DNA of 64,000 bases. It comes from Oceanipulchritudo sp049975345. GTDB lineage: Bacteria; Verrucomicrobiota; Verrucomicrobiia; Opitutales; Oceanipulchritudinaceae. The stretch lies in the NCBI GenBank assembly GCA_049975345.1, contig JBNGDP010000002.1, positions 1 to 64,000 of the forward strand, given 5' to 3'. A model generated the notes under the pieces. The model made no database searches and was not told the origin of the DNA. It saw only the letters and a program-made list of their open reading frames with translations. A program made the position numbers and the translations under genes. This document shows positions 16,266 to 25,339 of the stretch, piece by piece; the stretch's first letter is position 1; every line of letters begins with the position of its first letter.

Positions 16266-16553
16266 ATGAAGAAAACACTGGTTTACTGGGACTCCAATCC
16301 GAATCCGGGACGGACGGAAGCCTTCACCCTGGCCGGGGAACGCTTTGCCAAAAGCGAGGGGCTTGCTTTCCGGTATGTTCCGGTTGGAATCGAGAATTAT
16401 GTGCAACAGGTGCGGCAGGCCTGGGAAGGGGGTTCGGGGCCCGACATCATCGATGTCTGGCCTGCATGGGTCCCTCAACTGAACCACTCCGGAGGATTAC
16501 TCGCCCTCGATGACTGGATTGCAGACTGGCCCGCCGCCCTCCATCGCTCCTGA
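16266..16553 (+). pseudogene. Fragment of an ABC sugar-transporter solute-binding protein
   Basis: A 95-aa frame. From residue 4 (TLVYWDSNPNPGR, then QAWEGGSGPDIIDVWPAW) it follows the N-terminal lobe of family 1 (sugar) solute-binding proteins, which normally have about 400 residues and a signal peptide. Here neither a signal peptide nor the C-terminal 300 residues exist, and no permease genes follow. The frame ends in a plain TGA and the sequence then turns AT-rich. It is therefore most likely a decayed gene remnant, or less likely a small cytosolic sugar-binding domain. It sits 7 bases behind the Gfo/Idh/MocA gene. Confidence 0.6.
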
Positions 16554-16758
16554 TCCTTGTCCTTCTCCTTGAACCCAGGGACCTCCTTCTTTTCCAGTCA
16601 CCCTTCCCTTTTGCACAAGGTTGAAGAGCCTGTTTCCCGGATTCATGGTATTAATTATCCTCATTTCATGCACTTATAGAATTAGCAATTCTAATCTTTA
16701 GTCTTTCCTTTCCTTGCCATGATTTGGAAAATCCATCGCACAAAGGAGAAGGATATTC
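16554..16758 (+). promoter_or_regulatory. Leader of the hydrogenase operon with an inverted repeat
   Basis: About 200 bases of clearly lower GC than the surroundings. At 16677-16693 TAGAATT and AATTCTA form a perfect 7-bp inverted repeat around a 3-base centre, a likely operator for a dimeric regulator. No convincing -35/-10 pair was found near it. The gene's ribosome-binding site is AAAGGAGAAGG at 16742-16752, seven bases before the start. Confidence 0.45.
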
Positions 16759-17307
16759 ATGGCCATGCCGACTGCTACAGAAGTACCGCCGCCGAACTGT
16801 CCGGGCAAAGAAATGAGCGAGGACCAGATGCTCGCGCAACTGGACGGGATCATCGATGAATACAAGGAAAAGCCGGGCGCCCTGATCCCGGTCCTGCAAA
16901 TGGCGCAGGGCCTGTACGGATACCTGCCCGACCCGGTGCTGCTGCGGATTTCAGAAAAGCTGAAAATCCCCTTCAGCGAAGTGGCCGGGGTGGTCGGCTT
17001 CTACTCCTTTTTCTCGCGGCACCCGCAGGGGCGCCACCAAGTGCGGGTCTGCCTGGGAACCGCCTGCTATGTGCGCGGGGCCAAGGAAGTGCTGCAATCC
17101 CTCAAGAAGGAACTCGGCATTGAGATCGGGGAATCCACGCCGGACCGCTGCTTCTCGCTTGAGGTGGGCCGTTGTTTCGGGGCCTGCGGCCTGGCACCGG
17201 TGGTCATGGCGGATGTGGATGTCCACCAGCGGGTCAAGCCCTCGAAAATCAGGGAGCTTCTCGAAAGGTACCGGGAAGAGGAAACCAAAAATCCGGAAGG
17301 GGCGTAA
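16759..17307 (+). CDS. hydC: NuoE-like [2Fe-2S] hydrogenase subunit
   Basis: A 182-aa thioredoxin-like ferredoxin of the complex I 24-kDa (NuoE) type. The four cluster ligands are visible: CLGTAC (about 97-102) and CFGACG (about 137-142), giving the C-x4-C...C-x3-C pattern. The helical front (DEYKEKPGALIPVLQMAQG and the VVGFYSFF segment) is also canonical. In [FeFe] hydrogenases of the HydABC kind this subunit passes electrons between the flavin subunit and the hydrogenase. The start has a good AAAGGAG site. Next gene starts 2 bases after the stop. Confidence 0.9.
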   Translation: MAMPTATEVPPPNCPGKEMSEDQMLAQLDGIIDEYKEKPGALIPVLQMAQGLYGYLPDPVLLRISEKLKIPFSEVAGVVGFYSFFSRHPQGRHQVRVCLGTACYVRGAKEVLQSLKKELGIEIGESTPDRCFSLEVGRCFGACGLAPVVMADVDVHQRVKPSKIRELLERYREEETKNPEGA

Positions 17308-17309
17308 GT

Positions 17310-20300
17310 ATGATTCAGAAAAGCGGAGACGAACTGATCCGGACCTTTGCCGAGCTGAAGGCGATCCGGAAACGGATCCGGGCGGGGAAACGGAAGGCGG
17401 AAAACCAGGATCCGGGATGCATCCGGCTGTGTGCCGGCGGGGGATGCCTTTCCTCCGGTTCCTCGGATGTGCTGGAAGCCCTCAAGAACAGCCTCGGATC
17501 GCGGGGCTTGCTGGACAAGATCGAGCTCAGGGAATGCGGCTGCATGGGGCCCTGTTCAAGCGGGCCCGTGATGATGGTCGGACGGGAGGAAACCGTGTAT
17601 CGCGGGGTCCGGCCGGAGGATGTCGAGACCATTGTCGGGCAGCACCTGGTGAAGGGCATCCCGGTGGAGGACCTCCTCTGGAGAGACGACCAAGACGGCG
17701 CTATTCACCGGTCCTGGGACGAGATTGATTTCTTCAAGGGCCAGGAAAAGATCGTCCTGCGCAACTGCGGGCGGATTCATCCCACCTCGATCGGGGACTA
17801 CATCGGAGTGGACGGATTCATGGCGCTCGGGAAGGTCCTCACCGAGACTGATCCGGAAAAGGTGATCGCAACCGTGGAGGAATCCGGGCTTCGGGGGCGC
17901 GGGGGCGCCGGCTTTCCGACAGCCATGAAGTGGCACCTGGCCCGCCGGGCCGAGGGCGAGGTGAAGTACATTCTCTGCAACGCGGACGAGGGGGATCCCG
18001 GCGCATTCATGGACCGCAGCGTCCTGGAAGGGGATCCCTTTTCGGTTATCGAGGGGATGACCATCGGGGCCTACGCGATCGGTGCCGCTTACGGGTACGT
18101 GTATGTGCGCGCGGAGTACCCGCTTGCGGTGGAACGCCTGCAGGCGGCCATTGCCGCCACCCGGGCCCGGGGGTTGCTCGGGGAGAACATCCTGGGCAGC
18201 GGATTCAATTTCGACCTCGAGATCCGGATGGGCTCCGGCGCCTTTGTGTGCGGCGAAGAAACGGCGTTGATCGCCTCCATCGAGGGGAAGCGGGGCGAAC
18301 CGCGGCCGCGCCCCCCCTTCCCTGCCAACAAGGGGCTCTGGGGCGCCCCCACGGTCCTGAACAACGTCGAGACCTTTGCCAACATTCCGGCCATCCTGAA
18401 AAACGGCGGCGACTGGTATGCACAATTCGGGACCAAGACCAGCAAGGGCACGAAGGTTTTCGCGCTGGCCGGTTCGATCCGCAATTCCGGGCTGGTGGAG
18501 GTGCCCATCGGCACGACGCTCGGGGAGCTCATTTACGACATCGGCGGCGGTACCAAGGGGGACCGCCCCTTCAAGGCGGCCCAAATGGGGGGACCGTCCG
18601 GTGGTTGCATACCGCGCCAGCACCTCAACACCCCGCTGGATTATGAATCCCTGCAGGAACTGGGGGCGATCATGGGTTCGGGCGGCCTCATTGTCATGGA
18701 CGAAGACACCTGCATGGTGGACGTGGCCCGCTTCTTCCTTGAGTTTGTTCAGGAGGAATCGTGCGGCAAATGCGTTCCCTGCCGGGTCGGAACCAAGCGG
18801 ATGCTGGAAATCCTCGAGCGCATCTGTGCCGGAAAAGGGGAACCGGGGGATATCGAGAAACTGGTGGAACTGGGGGAAACGGTCAAGGACACCTCCCTGT
18901 GCGGGCTCGGGCAATCCGCCCCGAATCCGGTTCTCTCGACGATCCGTCATTTCCGGGAGGAATATGAGGAGCACATCCACCAGAAGTTCTGCCGCTCGGG
19001 AGTGTGCGCCGGCCTGGTCCGGGCCCCCTGCCAATGCGGTTGCCCGGCCAACGTGGACGTTCCGGGCTTCGTATCCCTGACCGGGGAGAAGCGTTACGCG
19101 GAGGCCCTCCGGCTGCACCGCGAACGCAATCCCTTCGCCGCCATTTGCGCGCGGGTCTGTTTCCACACCTGCGAAAGCATGTGCCGGCGGGCCAGCATTG
19201 ACGAGCCGGTTTCGATCCGGGGCATCAAGCGCTTCATGGTCGACCAGGAAGTCACCATCCAGCTGCCTGAGGTCCGGGAAAACGAGGACAACGCCAGACG
19301 CCGGATCGCCATAGTCGGCGCCGGCCCGGCAGGGCTTTCGTGCGCCTATTTCCTTGCCCGTCTCGGGTACCGCCCGGTCGTCTTCGAGGCGGAATCCCGC
19401 CCCGGGGGCATGCTCGTGCAGACCATCCCGGCCTACCGTCTGCCCCGGGAGACCGTGGCCCGTGAAATCCGGATGCTCGAACAGATGGGGGTGGATATCC
19501 GCACCCGCCAGCGCCTTGGCTCCGACTTCACCCTGCAATCCCTCAAGGAGGACGGCTACGAGAGCGTGTTCCTCGGTATCGGCATACCGGGCGGCGTCAA
19601 GCTGGAGATACCCGGTGCCGCCGGCCCGTGGGCCGTGGACGGGCTTTCCTTCCTTCGCGAATACAATGAGCGCGGCTCCGTTCCCGTTGGGAAAAAGGTG
19701 GTCGTTGTGGGCGGGGGGAATTGCGCGACCGACACGGCACGAACGGCCCTGCGCCTGGGTGCGGAGGTCAGCATGGTCTACCGGCGCTCCCAGGCCGAGA
19801 TGCCGGCCTACGCCGAGGAGATCGAGCAGGCCCTGCAGGAAGGGGTCCGGATCCACACCCTGACCAATCCGGTGCGGATCCTCCGTGAAGGGGATTTCAT
19901 CACCGGGGTCGAATGCTCCAAAATGCAGCTCGGGGATTTCGACCGCTCCGGCCGGCGCCGGCCCCTGGAATCCACCGATCATTTCATCCTGGAAGCGGAC
20001 CAGGTCATCTTCGCCATCGGACAGGAATTCGATTTTGAAGGTTTCCTCGGGGAGGCCGGAATCGAGACGGTGAATGGGAAGACGATCCGTACCGACAAGC
20101 TGACCGGGGCCACCAGCGTGCCCTGGATCTTCGCGGGTGGTGATTCCTCGACCGGACCCTTGTCCGTCATCGAGGCGATCGCCGGTGGCGAACGGGCCGC
20201 CGTCGGCATGGACGCCTACCTGACCGGCGAAACACACGCCTTCTGGCGGAAGGAACACCCGAACACCACCGCCTACGACCCCGACGCCGATCCGGTTCCC

Positions 20301-20435
20301 TACCCGAGGGAAGCGGTCGCCACCCTGCCGGTGGAAAAGCGCCGCCACAACTTCGATGAAGTGGACCTTCCCTGGGTGGAAAGCGTGGCCATCCGCCAGG
20401 CCAGACGCTGCCTGCGTTGTGACTACGGAAAATAG
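17310..20435 (+). CDS. hydB: NuoF-like hydrogenase flavin subunit fused to a GltD-like NAD(P)H oxidoreductase
   Basis: A 1041-aa fusion. Residues about 30-110 are a thioredoxin-like [2Fe-2S] domain (CIRLCAGGGC ... ECGCMGPC). Then comes the NuoF core: FMN loop RGRGGAGFPT (about 195), NADEGDPGAF (about 226) and the [4Fe-4S] site ESCGKCVPCRVGT (about 483). Where ordinary HydB subunits end in two [4Fe-4S] ferredoxin clusters, this one continues from about 565 with a complete glutamate-synthase-small-subunit-like half: Cys-rich CQCGCP and CARVCFHTCESMC, FAD motif VGAGPAGLSCAY (about 669) and an NAD(P)H motif VVVGGGNCATD (about 797) followed by YRRSQAEMPA, and the GltD ending RCLRCDYGK. The native GltD family binds NADPH and feeds electrons through FAD and FeS centres. 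The subunit may thus link NADH, NADPH and ferredoxin to hydrogen; that is inference. Confidence 0.85.
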   Translation: MIQKSGDELIRTFAELKAIRKRIRAGKRKAENQDPGCIRLCAGGGCLSSGSSDVLEALKNSLGSRGLLDKIELRECGCMGPCSSGPVMMVGREETVYRGVRPEDVETIVGQHLVKGIPVEDLLWRDDQDGAIHRSWDEIDFFKGQEKIVLRNCGRIHPTSIGDYIGVDGFMALGKVLTETDPEKVIATVEESGLRGRGGAGFPTAMKWHLARRAEGEVKYILCNADEGDPGAFMDRSVLEGDPFSVIEGMTIGAYAIGAAYGYVYVRAEYPLAVERLQAAIAATRARGLLGENILGSGFNFDLEIRMGSGAFVCGEETALIASIEGKRGEPRPRPPFPANKGLWGAPTVLNNVETFANIPAILKNGGDWYAQFGTKTSKGTKVFALAGSIRNSGLVEVPIGTTLGELIYDIGGGTKGDRPFKAAQMGGPSGGCIPRQHLNTPLDYESLQELGAIMGSGGLIVMDEDTCMVDVARFFLEFVQEESCGKCVPCRVGTKRMLEILERICAGKGEPGDIEKLVELGETVKDTSLCGLGQSAPNPVLSTIRHFREEYEEHIHQKFCRSGVCAGLVRAPCQCGCPANVDVPGFVSLTGEKRYAEALRLHRERNPFAAICARVCFHTCESMCRRASIDEPVSIRGIKRFMVDQEVTIQLPEVRENEDNARRRIAIVGAGPAGLSCAYFLARLGYRPVVFEAESRPGGMLVQTIPAYRLPRETVAREIRMLEQMGVDIRTRQRLGSDFTLQSLKEDGYESVFLGIGIPGGVKLEIPGAAGPWAVDGLSFLREYNERGSVPVGKKVVVVGGGNCATDTARTALRLGAEVSMVYRRSQAEMPAYAEEIEQALQEGVRIHTLTNPVRILREGDFITGVECSKMQLGDFDRSGRRRPLESTDHFILEADQVIFAIGQEFDFEGFLGEAGIETVNGKTIRTDKLTGATSVPWIFAGGDSSTGPLSVIEAIAGGERAAVGMDAYLTGETHAFWRKEHPNTTAYDPDADPVPYPREAVATLPVEKRRHNFDEVDLPWVESVAIRQARRCLRCDYGK

Positions 20436-20447
20436 GAGAGCCGAATT

Positions 20448-22229
20448 GTGACCACCATCAGCATCAACAATCGCGAATACGAGGTGGAGGATTCCCTGAC
20501 GATCCTCGAGGCGGCCCGTCTGGCCGGGATTGAACTCCCCACCCTGTGCAAAATGGAAAACCACCCCGCCATCGGGGCCTGCCGGCTCTGCGTGGTCGAG
20601 GTTGAGGGGGCCCGGACCCTGCAGGCCGCCTGTTCGGTGCCGGTCCGCGAGGACATGCGCATCCACACCCGGACCCACCGGGTCCGGGAGGCCCGGAGAA
20701 CGGTCGTGGAGCTTCTTCTCTCCGAGCATTGCGGGGATTGCCAGACCTGCTCGCGCAACGGCGACTGCGAACTTCAGGACGTCGCGCGCGAACTGGGCAT
20801 CCGGGAAATCCGCTACCCCGGGGAAAAGTGTGCCGCAGGGGTCGACGACAGCACCCCCGCCCTCCTGCGCGATGTTGGCAAGTGCATCAAGTGCCGCCGC
20901 TGTGTGACCGTATGCAACGAGGTCCAGGGCGTCGGGGCCCTCTATCCGCAGGGGCGCGGTTTCGACACCCGGATCGGGCCGGCCTTCACCATGGACCTGG
21001 CCGATGTTCCCTGCGTCCAGTGCGGCCAGTGCGCCGCCGTCTGCCCCGTCGGGGCCATCACCGAGCGCTCCCACATGGAAGCCGTATGGGAAGCCCTCGA
21101 GGATCCGTCCAGGCACGTCATCGTGCAGACCGCTCCGGCCATCCGGGCCGCCCTCGGGGAATGCTTCGGATACGAGCCGGGCACCCTGGTGACCGGCAAG
21201 ATGACCAGCGCCTTGCGCCAACTGGGATTTGACGCCGTATTCGACACCAACTTCACCGCCGACCTCACCATCATGGAGGAGGGAACCGAGCTGCTGACGC
21301 GCCTCAAGCGGACCCTCGTCGAGGGTAAACCGGCAAGCCTGCCCATGTTCACCAGTTGCTCCCCCGGATGGATCCGGTTCGCCGAGTTCTTTTTCCCGGA
21401 GTTCCTGCCGAACATTTCCACCTGCAAATCGCCGCAGCAGATGTTCGGCGCTGTGGCGAAAACCTACTACGCCGGCAAGATCGGGGTGAAGGCGGAGGAC
21501 ATGACCGTCGTCTCCATCATGCCCTGCACGGCGAAGAAATTCGAGGCCCAGCGGCCGGAAATGAACGACAGCGGGGTGCGGGACGTCGACTACGTTCTGA
21601 CCACCCGCGAACTGGGCGACATGATCCACTCCGCCGGCATCGACTTCCGGAGCCTTGAGGACGACCGGATGGACGCGCCCCTCGGGCTTTCCTCCGGGGC
21701 CGCCGATATCTTCGCCAACACCGGCGGGGTCATGGAAGCGGCCATCCGCACCGCCTACGAACTGGTGACCGGGCGTCCCCTCCCCATGGAGGGCCTGCAC
21801 GTCAAGTCCATCGCCGGCCTGGATGGGCTCAAGGAAGCCGTCCTGAAACTGGAGGACTGCGTTCCGGAATGGTCGTTCCTCGAGGGGGTGGAGCTGAAGG
21901 TGGCCGTCGCGCACGGCCTCGGCAACGCGCGCAAGCTGCTCGAGGCGATCCGCAGCGGCGCCCGGGAATACCATTTCGTGGAGGTGATGACGTGCCCCGG
22001 CGGCTGCATCGGCGGGGGGGGACAACCGCGGATGACGGATGATTCGGTGCGCATGAAGCGCATCGAGGCCATCTACCGGGAGGACGAGGGCAAGGAGATC
22101 CGTACTTCCCATAATAATCCGGAGGTGGCTCAGCTGTATGCGGAATTCCTCGGCACACCGCTTGGGGAGAAATCCCATCATCTCCTACATACCCGGTACA
22201 GCCCCGCCAAGACGCTGGCCGGAACCTGA
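20448..22229 (+). CDS. hydA: [FeFe] hydrogenase catalytic subunit (multi-cluster, group A)
   Basis: A 593-aa protein starting at GTG 20448 behind AGGAGAG. Cluster-binding residues can be assigned: [2Fe-2S] C34, C45, C48, C62; the His-ligated [4Fe-4S] H94, C98, C101, C107; two ferredoxin-type [4Fe-4S] sites, C146-C149-C152 with C199 and C189-C192-C195 with C156. The H-cluster motifs are TSCSPGW (302-308), MPCTAKKFE (358-366) and VMTCPGGCIGGGGQP (513-527, C516 and C520). Motif 1 has Ser305 where the textbook form is TSCCPxW. It should reduce protons or oxidise H2 reversibly. With the NuoE and NuoF-like partners just upstream it belongs to the trimeric, possibly electron-bifurcating kind. No maturation genes (hydE, hydF, hydG) are in the window. 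Confidence 0.95.
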   Translation: MTTISINNREYEVEDSLTILEAARLAGIELPTLCKMENHPAIGACRLCVVEVEGARTLQAACSVPVREDMRIHTRTHRVREARRTVVELLLSEHCGDCQTCSRNGDCELQDVARELGIREIRYPGEKCAAGVDDSTPALLRDVGKCIKCRRCVTVCNEVQGVGALYPQGRGFDTRIGPAFTMDLADVPCVQCGQCAAVCPVGAITERSHMEAVWEALEDPSRHVIVQTAPAIRAALGECFGYEPGTLVTGKMTSALRQLGFDAVFDTNFTADLTIMEEGTELLTRLKRTLVEGKPASLPMFTSCSPGWIRFAEFFFPEFLPNISTCKSPQQMFGAVAKTYYAGKIGVKAEDMTVVSIMPCTAKKFEAQRPEMNDSGVRDVDYVLTTRELGDMIHSAGIDFRSLEDDRMDAPLGLSSGAADIFANTGGVMEAAIRTAYELVTGRPLPMEGLHVKSIAGLDGLKEAVLKLEDCVPEWSFLEGVELKVAVAHGLGNARKLLEAIRSGAREYHFVEVMTCPGGCIGGGGQPRMTDDSVRMKRIEAIYREDEGKEIRTSHNNPEVAQLYAEFLGTPLGEKSHHLLHTRYSPAKTLAGT

Positions 22230-22237
22230 GTCTAGCC

Positions 22238-23158
22238 GTGCTGCCCGCCCTCCTCACCGCGGTCTGTTTTGCCGCTGCGGCTGTCAGCGCAAGACAGTCA
22301 ACAGACCTGAACGGGGCCCTTTGGGCAAACCTGCTGCGGCTGCTTTTCGCGGTTTTCCTTCTCGGCGGCATCACCCTGCTGTTCTGGCAAACGCTTCCGG
22401 GATGGATTACGGGGCTGTTTCTTCTGGCGGGAGGCATTGGATTCGGGCTCGGGGGATTCTGCATGATGCAAACGCTCCAGCGTCTCGGATCGCCGAAGTC
22501 GCTGCTCACCGTCGAGAGCGCAACGGCGGTTTTGGCCGGCATCCTTTCCTGGATCCTTCTCGAGGATGCCCTTTCCGGCAAGCAGATCACCAGCTGCCTC
22601 GTCATCATTTCGGGGGTCCTGCTGGCGGGATCGACATGGATGGAGGAGAATTCGCCGCGCAGGGAACCGCTTTCCGGTTATTTCTTCGGAATGGGGGCGG
22701 CCCTGTTCCAGGCCCTGAGCCTGGTGTTGAGCCGGGAAGCCTTTTTGAGTGCCGCTTCCCAGGGGATGGAGATCGGGAAATTCAACGCCGCCTTCATCCG
22801 CTTGCTGGGCGGTCTGCTGATCGCATTTTTGCTGATTGTTATCGGGACCCGCCTGCGCAAATCAAAAACCCCGTTCAGCGGCCCGGTGCTACCGCACCTG
22901 TTCCGGAAACGGCCCTTATCCAGGCAACCCCTTTTCTGGGCCGGGGCAAACGCTCTCTTTGGCCCGGTTCTCGGGGTGACCTGCTGGTTGTGGGCGGTGA
23001 GCCTGCTGAATCCGGGCATCGTCCAGTCCGTCGCAGCCACCGCCCCGCTGATGAGCATTCCCATTTCCCGCGGTCTTGAATGGAACCGGCTCGGTTTCCG
23101 CTTTTATATGGGCGCCCTTATCGCCATCTCCGGCATAACGGCTTTGCTGTTATGGTAA
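22238..23158 (+). CDS. DMT-superfamily (EamA-like) transporter
   Basis: A 306-aa protein with about 10 hydrophobic segments and the two-fold repeat of drug/metabolite transporters (LGGFCMMQTLQRLGSPKSLL in the first half; GVTCWLWAVSLLNPGIVQSV in the second). The start is GTG 22238, 8 bases after the hydrogenase stop, so it is read with that operon. Inner membrane; substrate unknown. Its last bases overlap the start of the next gene. Confidence 0.8.
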   Translation: MLPALLTAVCFAAAAVSARQSTDLNGALWANLLRLLFAVFLLGGITLLFWQTLPGWITGLFLLAGGIGFGLGGFCMMQTLQRLGSPKSLLTVESATAVLAGILSWILLEDALSGKQITSCLVIISGVLLAGSTWMEENSPRREPLSGYFFGMGAALFQALSLVLSREAFLSAASQGMEIGKFNAAFIRLLGGLLIAFLLIVIGTRLRKSKTPFSGPVLPHLFRKRPLSRQPLFWAGANALFGPVLGVTCWLWAVSLLNPGIVQSVAATAPLMSIPISRGLEWNRLGFRFYMGALIAISGITALLLW

Positions 23159-25299
23159 GCTCATTACATCGCCGTTTGGAGGGCGGAACCAGGATTGCGG
23201 CCCTGGCATGCCTGGCCGGAGTCTTTACCGGTGCACTTGCCGCGCCGGCGGAGGTTTCCCGGGAAATCGTGGAACTGGATCCCTTCGTGATCGAGGAAGG
23301 CCCGCTTGCCCGGGCATCGGAAATTGTCCTGGTAACGGAATTGCCCGACCGGGTTCCGGGCAGCCCGGTCGAGCGACTGGCGGCCCTTCCCGGAATCTCA
23401 CTCAATACAAGGGGGGCATTTTCCTCCGAGCCGATGATTCGCGGTCTCGGATTCGACCGTGTGGCGACGCGCTTGAACGGGTTGCCCCTTCCCAACGGCT
23501 CCCCGACCCGGACCCATTCGCCCTTGAATGCCTTCGGATCGACCGGTGGACGCGCCCTGGCGGTCTCCTCCTTTCTCCCCTCCCTGTCCCTTGGCCCGCC
23601 GGCCTCGGGTGGAGCGATCGATATCGCCGAAAACTGGACGCTTGACGGGAATGGGGACCTCGTTGTCCAGCCGTTCACCTCTCTTGGAATCACCTGTCTG
23701 CCCGACCGCGGGGGGATCCGGTGGGACGGATCCGCCGCCAGTGAAATCGGGCGGGCCGGCTACCGGCTTTCCTTCTTTGGTAGTGACATTGGCAACTACA
23801 AATCGGGTGATGGCCGGGTGGTCCCCGCCTCCCACGCGGACCGGGGTGTCTTCGTTTCAATCGCCGGCAAGGCTGGCGCCGGGTGGATGCATTCCCTTGA
23901 CGGGACCTGCCGCAAGCAGTTGCTTTCCGACAACATCTCGCTTCCCCTGGACAGTGGCGACGGAGAGACCCTGGCGGTCACCGCGACCCACCAGGCCCCG
24001 TCCCGCGTAAACGGCGCGGACGGCCCCCGGGTCCGGTACGGATATTCCCGCTCGAGGGCGCGGCTGAGCAACCTTGCCCGGGAAAACATCCCGGTCCCTG
24101 TGATCACGGATACGGACACCGAGAGCGGCCATCTTGACGGTTCCATGGTTTCCTCTTTCCCTGCATCGGGAACCTTCGCATACGGGCTTGATGCCGGTTT
24201 TGAGCGGCGTGCCGCGGTCCGTAAGCGGGGACCGGTGGCCCGGGACTACATCTGGCCCGATATCCACAGCCGCCGGGTCGGCATTTTTGTGGAAAACCGC
24301 ATGGAGCCACGGCCGGACTGGAGCCTCCGCACCGGGTTGCGCTGGGACTTTGCCGAAAGCGAGGCCAAGGGGGCCGGGGAGACGGCTTTTGGCGTGCCCA
24401 TACGGCAACTCTACCAACAATTCTCACCTTCCGGGCGGGCCGAAACAGAAAACACCGACCATGGGCTCAGCGCCAATGTCTTGCTGCAGGTCGATCCCAC
24501 GGAAAAAACCCGGTTGTACGCGGGAATTGGATCCAGCCTGCAATCCCCCCCTCCCACCGAACGGTACCGCGCCTTTCTCAACGCCCTCGGCGGAGGATTC
24601 GAGGTTGGCAACCCCGCCCTGGAACCGGAGCGCAAATGGGAGCTTGTCGCCGGATCGGAATACCGTTTTGAGTCTCTTTCCATCCAGGTGGATGCCTGTT
24701 ACTTTTGTATCGAAAATTTCATCTGGCGGCAGTTGGTCGGATCGACCGGTGACATCCTCCCGCAGCTTCCTTCCCAGCCCGTGTTCGGATACCGGAACGT
24801 CGAGGCTGAATTTTACGGCCTTGAGCTGCAGGGGGTCTGGAAAATCAATCAGCGCCTCCGCATACCCTTCACCCTGGAATGGATCGACGCCGAACTGCGC
24901 CAATCCGGGCCCGGTTTCAGCAAGGGCGATTCGCTTCCGGAACTGCCGCCGGCTGAGCTGCGGGTCTCCCCTCTCCTTCTTTGGGAAGCCGGTTCCCTTT
25001 CCGGGAACATCCAATGGGAGCTGCACTGGAGCGAATCCCGCCGGAACCCGCTTCCGGAAGTCAATCCGCTCTATGGATCAACGGGCTCCCACACCCTGCA
25101 CCATGTGACCATTTCCGTGCAAAGCGGCAAGGCATGGCAATTGGACATCAGCGTCCGGAATCTTTTCGACAAGGCCTACGCGCCGTATCTTGCCCCCCCG
25201 GCATCCGAACTGGTCCATCCCGGCAGCGGCCTGGAGCCCGGCGACCGGGTACCCGGACCGGGAAGGGAATTCCTTTTCATCCTCTCGCTGGAGATTTGA
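23152..25299 (+). CDS. TonB-dependent outer-membrane receptor
   Basis: A 715-aa protein. The start chosen is ATG 23152, overlapping the transporter stop; a longer frame upstream lies inside that gene. A signal peptide (IAALACLAGVFTGALAA, about 14-30) leads to a plug domain with the usual PVERLAALPGISLNTRG (about 67-83) and a stretch MIRGLGFDRVATRLNGLPL. The rest is the beta-barrel. The C-terminus (FLFILSLEI) ends in Ile rather than an aromatic residue. It imports a ligand across the outer membrane with TonB energy; the ligand is unknown, and no riboswitch or metal-uptake partner lies next to it. The presence directly after an exporter of the DMT family is uncommon. Confidence 0.85.
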   Translation: MVSSLHRRLEGGTRIAALACLAGVFTGALAAPAEVSREIVELDPFVIEEGPLARASEIVLVTELPDRVPGSPVERLAALPGISLNTRGAFSSEPMIRGLGFDRVATRLNGLPLPNGSPTRTHSPLNAFGSTGGRALAVSSFLPSLSLGPPASGGAIDIAENWTLDGNGDLVVQPFTSLGITCLPDRGGIRWDGSAASEIGRAGYRLSFFGSDIGNYKSGDGRVVPASHADRGVFVSIAGKAGAGWMHSLDGTCRKQLLSDNISLPLDSGDGETLAVTATHQAPSRVNGADGPRVRYGYSRSRARLSNLARENIPVPVITDTDTESGHLDGSMVSSFPASGTFAYGLDAGFERRAAVRKRGPVARDYIWPDIHSRRVGIFVENRMEPRPDWSLRTGLRWDFAESEAKGAGETAFGVPIRQLYQQFSPSGRAETENTDHGLSANVLLQVDPTEKTRLYAGIGSSLQSPPPTERYRAFLNALGGGFEVGNPALEPERKWELVAGSEYRFESLSIQVDACYFCIENFIWRQLVGSTGDILPQLPSQPVFGYRNVEAEFYGLELQGVWKINQRLRIPFTLEWIDAELRQSGPGFSKGDSLPELPPAELRVSPLLLWEAGSLSGNIQWELHWSESRRNPLPEVNPLYGSTGSHTLHHVTISVQSGKAWQLDISVRNLFDKAYAPYLAPPASELVHPGSGLEPGDRVPGPGREFLFILSLEI

Positions 25300-25339
25300 T
25301 CAGCCGGTGGCCTCCGCCCGGGACATTGGGTGGGTGAAT

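Noticed and set aside
21351..21371. Ser305 in the first H-cluster motif as a sign of a dead hydrogenase
   Set aside because: The TSCSPGW form, as I recall, occurs in many multi-cluster [FeFe] hydrogenases of this kind, and all other motif residues are in place. An alignment with close relatives would settle it.
17556..22181. A very long open frame on the strand opposite the hydrogenase genes
   Set aside because: It is antisense to hydB and hydA, which carry full cluster motifs; its translation is compositionally biased and has no domain. High GC makes such antisense frames common here.
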